Positions 31,738-33,371 of a stretch of DNA of 33,371 bases are shown in pieces. The notes beneath the pieces are model-generated. The model was not told the DNA's origin and made no database searches. It saw nothing but the letters and a program-made list of their open reading frames with translations. Location: NCBI RefSeq assembly GCF_023072595.1, contig NZ_JALLGK010000015.1:1-33371 (forward strand), in the 5' to 3' direction. Source of the stretch: Streptomyces sp. XM4193. GTDB taxonomy: Bacteria > Actinomycetota > Actinomycetes > Streptomycetales > Streptomycetaceae. Each line of letters starts with the position of its first letter. The stretch's first letter is position 1. The position numbers and the translations under genes were made by a program.

Positions 31738-33048
31738 ATGGCGCTCACAGGACGCGCAGCCTTCGTCGCCGCTCTCGGTGTGCTGGTCGTCGGTTTTCTC
31801 GTCCCGAGCTGGATCGGGCTGGTTGCCGTCCAACTCCCCCTGCTATTCGCAATTCTGTACGACCTCGCCCGCGCCGCGCCAGCACGTTCCGCCCGCTTCA
31901 CCCGTTCGGCCCAGCACTCCGTACAGACGGGTTCGCACACCGATGTCGATCTCACTGTGGAGAACCCCTCAGGCCGCCCGATGCGAGCACTCGTCCGCGA
32001 CGCCTGGCCACCGAGCACGCTGCCGGGCCAACCCTCCCCGCAGCAGCCACGGCACCGTCTCCTGGTGCCGCCAGGCGAGCAACGCCGCCTCACCACCCGG
32101 CTGTTGCCCACCCGTCGCGGCGACCACCACGCACATCCCGTCACCATCCGCTCCTACGGACCGCTCGGTGTCGCCGCACGGCAGAGCGACCACACAGTGG
32201 AATGCACGGTGCGTGCCCTGCCCGCGTTCCACAGCCGCAGACACCTGCCGTCCCGACTCGATCGACTGCGCGAACTCGACGGCCGCACCAACATCCTCGC
32301 GGCGGGTGCAGGCACGGAGTTCGACAGCCTGCGCCACTACGTGCCCGGCGACGACACCCGGTCCATCGACTGGCGCGCGACCGCCCGCCAACCCCAACCG
32401 GTCGTCCGCACCTGGCGCCCCGAACGCGACCGCCGCATCCTCCTGGTTCTGGACACCGGTCGGACCGCCGCGGTCCGGGCCGGTCAACTGCCCTGCCTGG
32501 ACACCTACCTCGACGCCTCCCTCCTGCTGACCGCGCTGGCGGCAAAAGCCGGAGACCGTGCCGATCTGCTCGCACACGACAGGCAGGTACGGGCCACCGT
32601 CAGTGCACGAGGGGCGGCCACCGCACTGCCCACGATCGTCTCGGCGCTCGCACCGCTGGAAGCCGAACTGGTGGAAACGGATCCGAGGGCGCTGGCTGCC
32701 GCGGCTCTCCACGCCGGCCGACGCAGTTCCCTGCTCGTGCTCTTCACCGGCCTGGAAAGCGCCGGCTTCGAAGAGGGGCTGCTGCCCTTCCTCCCGCGAC
32801 TCACCACCGACCACACGGTCGTACTCGCCTCGGTGGCAGATCCACAGCTGGCAGAGATGGCACAGCAGCGGGGTTCCGCAGAAGCCGTGTACCGCGCCGC
32901 AGCAGCCGAACGAGCTCTCGCCGAACGACGCCGAACCGTACGGCAGTTGAGCGCCCAAGGCGTCATCGTCATCGACGAGACTCCCGACCGCCTCGCTCCG
33001 CGACTCGCGGACACCTACCTCGCCCTCAAAGCAGCCGGCCGTCTCTGA
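31738..33048 (+). CDS. DUF58 domain protein (MoxR partner)
   Basis: 436 residues. Two membrane helices lie near the N-terminus (about 5-40), followed by a beta-rich region and the DUF58 signature G-T-E-F-D-S-L-R-H-Y-V-P-G-D-D-T-R-S-I-D-W-R-A-T-A-R. A vWA-like domain then has I-L-L-V-L-D-T-G-R-T in the metal-site region; the canonical D-x-S-x-S is replaced by D-T-G-R-T. The family pairs with MoxR ATPases. The ATG at 31738 lies 19 nt after the MoxR stop, with AGAGG upstream. It is the last gene of the operon and converges on the rRNA operon. Confidence 0.92.
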   Translation: MALTGRAAFVAALGVLVVGFLVPSWIGLVAVQLPLLFAILYDLARAAPARSARFTRSAQHSVQTGSHTDVDLTVENPSGRPMRALVRDAWPPSTLPGQPSPQQPRHRLLVPPGEQRRLTTRLLPTRRGDHHAHPVTIRSYGPLGVAARQSDHTVECTVRALPAFHSRRHLPSRLDRLRELDGRTNILAAGAGTEFDSLRHYVPGDDTRSIDWRATARQPQPVVRTWRPERDRRILLVLDTGRTAAVRAGQLPCLDTYLDASLLLTALAAKAGDRADLLAHDRQVRATVSARGAATALPTIVSALAPLEAELVETDPRALAAAALHAGRRSSLLVLFTGLESAGFEEGLLPFLPRLTTDHTVVLASVADPQLAEMAQQRGSAEAVYRAAAAERALAERRRTVRQLSAQGVIVIDETPDRLAPRLADTYLALKAAGRL

Positions 33049-33147
33049 CACCTCCTCCACCGCCTGCTCCAATCCCGAGGGCCCACGATCAAAGGCGCTC
33101 GCAGAACCGGGCACGCACGCTTTCACGGGACCGCATTCGGGCACGGC

Positions 33148-33179
33148 AAAAGGGCCTGCCGATTGACCGACAGGCCCTT
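33148..33179. terminator. Hairpin between DUF58 gene and 5S rRNA
   Basis: AAGGGCCTG/CAGGCCCTT inverted repeat (33150-33158 with 33171-33179) with an inner CG/CG pair, flanked on the left by AAAA, i.e. a minus-strand stem followed by U residues. It could terminate rRNA transcription from the right and the five-gene operon from the left. Confidence 0.7.
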
Positions 33180-33201
33180 CAACGCCGGAGGACAACGCAG
33201 A

Positions 33202-33235
33202 AAAGGGCCGTACCGGCGATCCGGTACGACCCTTT
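33202..33235 (-). terminator. rRNA operon terminator
   Basis: A 15-bp stem with one mismatch (33202-33216 with 33221-33235) and a CGAT tetraloop lies just after the 5S gene on the minus strand, followed by TTTTC in that direction. It is the first of two consecutive hairpins. Confidence 0.85.
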
Positions 33236-33249
33236 CCTTCAAAAATTGT

Positions 33250-33366
33250 TCGGCGGTGACCTACTCTCCCACACGCTCCCGCATGCAGTACCATCGGCGC
33301 GGACAGGCTTAGCTTCCGGGTTCGAAATGTAACCGGGCGTTTCCCCATCGCTATGACCACCGAAAC
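33250..33366 (-). rRNA. rrf: 5S ribosomal RNA
   Basis: On the minus strand the sequence begins GTTTCGGTGGTCATAGCG and contains the conserved GGAAACGCCCGGTTACAT, CGAACCCGGAAGCTAAG, CGCCGATGGTACTGCA and GGGAGAGTAGGTCACCGCCGAAC blocks in order. The terminal stem pairs the 5' GTTTCGGTGG with the 3' CCGCCGAAC. The length is about 117 nt; the exact 3' end may differ by one or two bases. It is the last gene of an rRNA operon whose 23S and 16S genes should lie beyond the right edge. Confidence 0.97.
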
Positions 33367-33371
33367 ACAGT

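Overview
The window is a contiguous stretch of very GC-rich chromosome from a Streptomyces or a close relative. The base composition, the GTG starts, the gene content and the 5S rRNA sequence all fit. The block secA, hibernation factor, ComF-like protein, lpqB, mtrB, mtrA is conserved across actinobacteria, with a similar arrangement around mycobacterial secA1-mtrA, so most of the window is core chromosome. No integrase, transposase, CRISPR array or tRNA was seen.

Layout. Positions 1-2424 hold the 3' part of an EccC/FtsK-like ATPase gene (+). A 465-bp spacer with a tandem repeat follows, then a fused glycosyltransferase/TagF-like gene (+). A strong bidirectional hairpin separates that gene from the large NAD-glutamate dehydrogenase gene (-). 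Next come a HAD phosphatase (-), a DUF6912-type protein (-) and, divergently, an Rv3235-family protein (+). A hairpin then separates this group from secA (-). Divergent from secA are a GNAT acetyltransferase and, 400 bp on, an AlkX/YcaQ-like winged-helix DNA glycosylase (+). Then, all on the minus strand: an orphan NarL-type response regulator, the long-form ribosome hibernation factor, a ComFC-like phosphoribosyltransferase, and lpqB-mtrB-mtrA-mtnA. The last four are tightly packed, with 11-bp, 1-bp-gap and 4-bp junctions. Divergent from mtnA is a compact five-gene plus-strand operon: a polytopic membrane protein, DUF4129, DUF4350, a MoxR ATPase and DUF58. It converges on the 5S rRNA end of an rRNA operon that enters from the right edge on the minus strand. 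Two hairpins lie in that gap.

Themes. MtrAB-LpqB (envelope and cell-cycle signalling), SecA (export), the teichoic-acid-like enzyme and the MoxR/DUF58 operon are all envelope-related. The hibernation factor and glutamate dehydrogenase serve dormancy and nitrogen metabolism.

The most interesting signal is regulatory. Two unlinked genes, the AlkX-like glycosylase and the HAD phosphatase, each carry TGTCAGTG-N8-TANNNT ending 6-7 bp before the ATG, and neither has a Shine-Dalgarno sequence. This is the LexA-independent (RecA-NDp/PafBC-type) DNA-damage promoter layout with apparently leaderless mRNAs, and it suggests a small damage regulon that includes a phosphoglycolate-phosphatase-like enzyme. 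Other points of note are two unrelated intergenic heptanucleotide tandem repeats, a 26-28-bp tandem repeat, a TagF-like domain that seems to have lost its catalytic histidines, and a 13-bp repeated perfect Shine-Dalgarno core in the long leader of the hibernation-factor gene.
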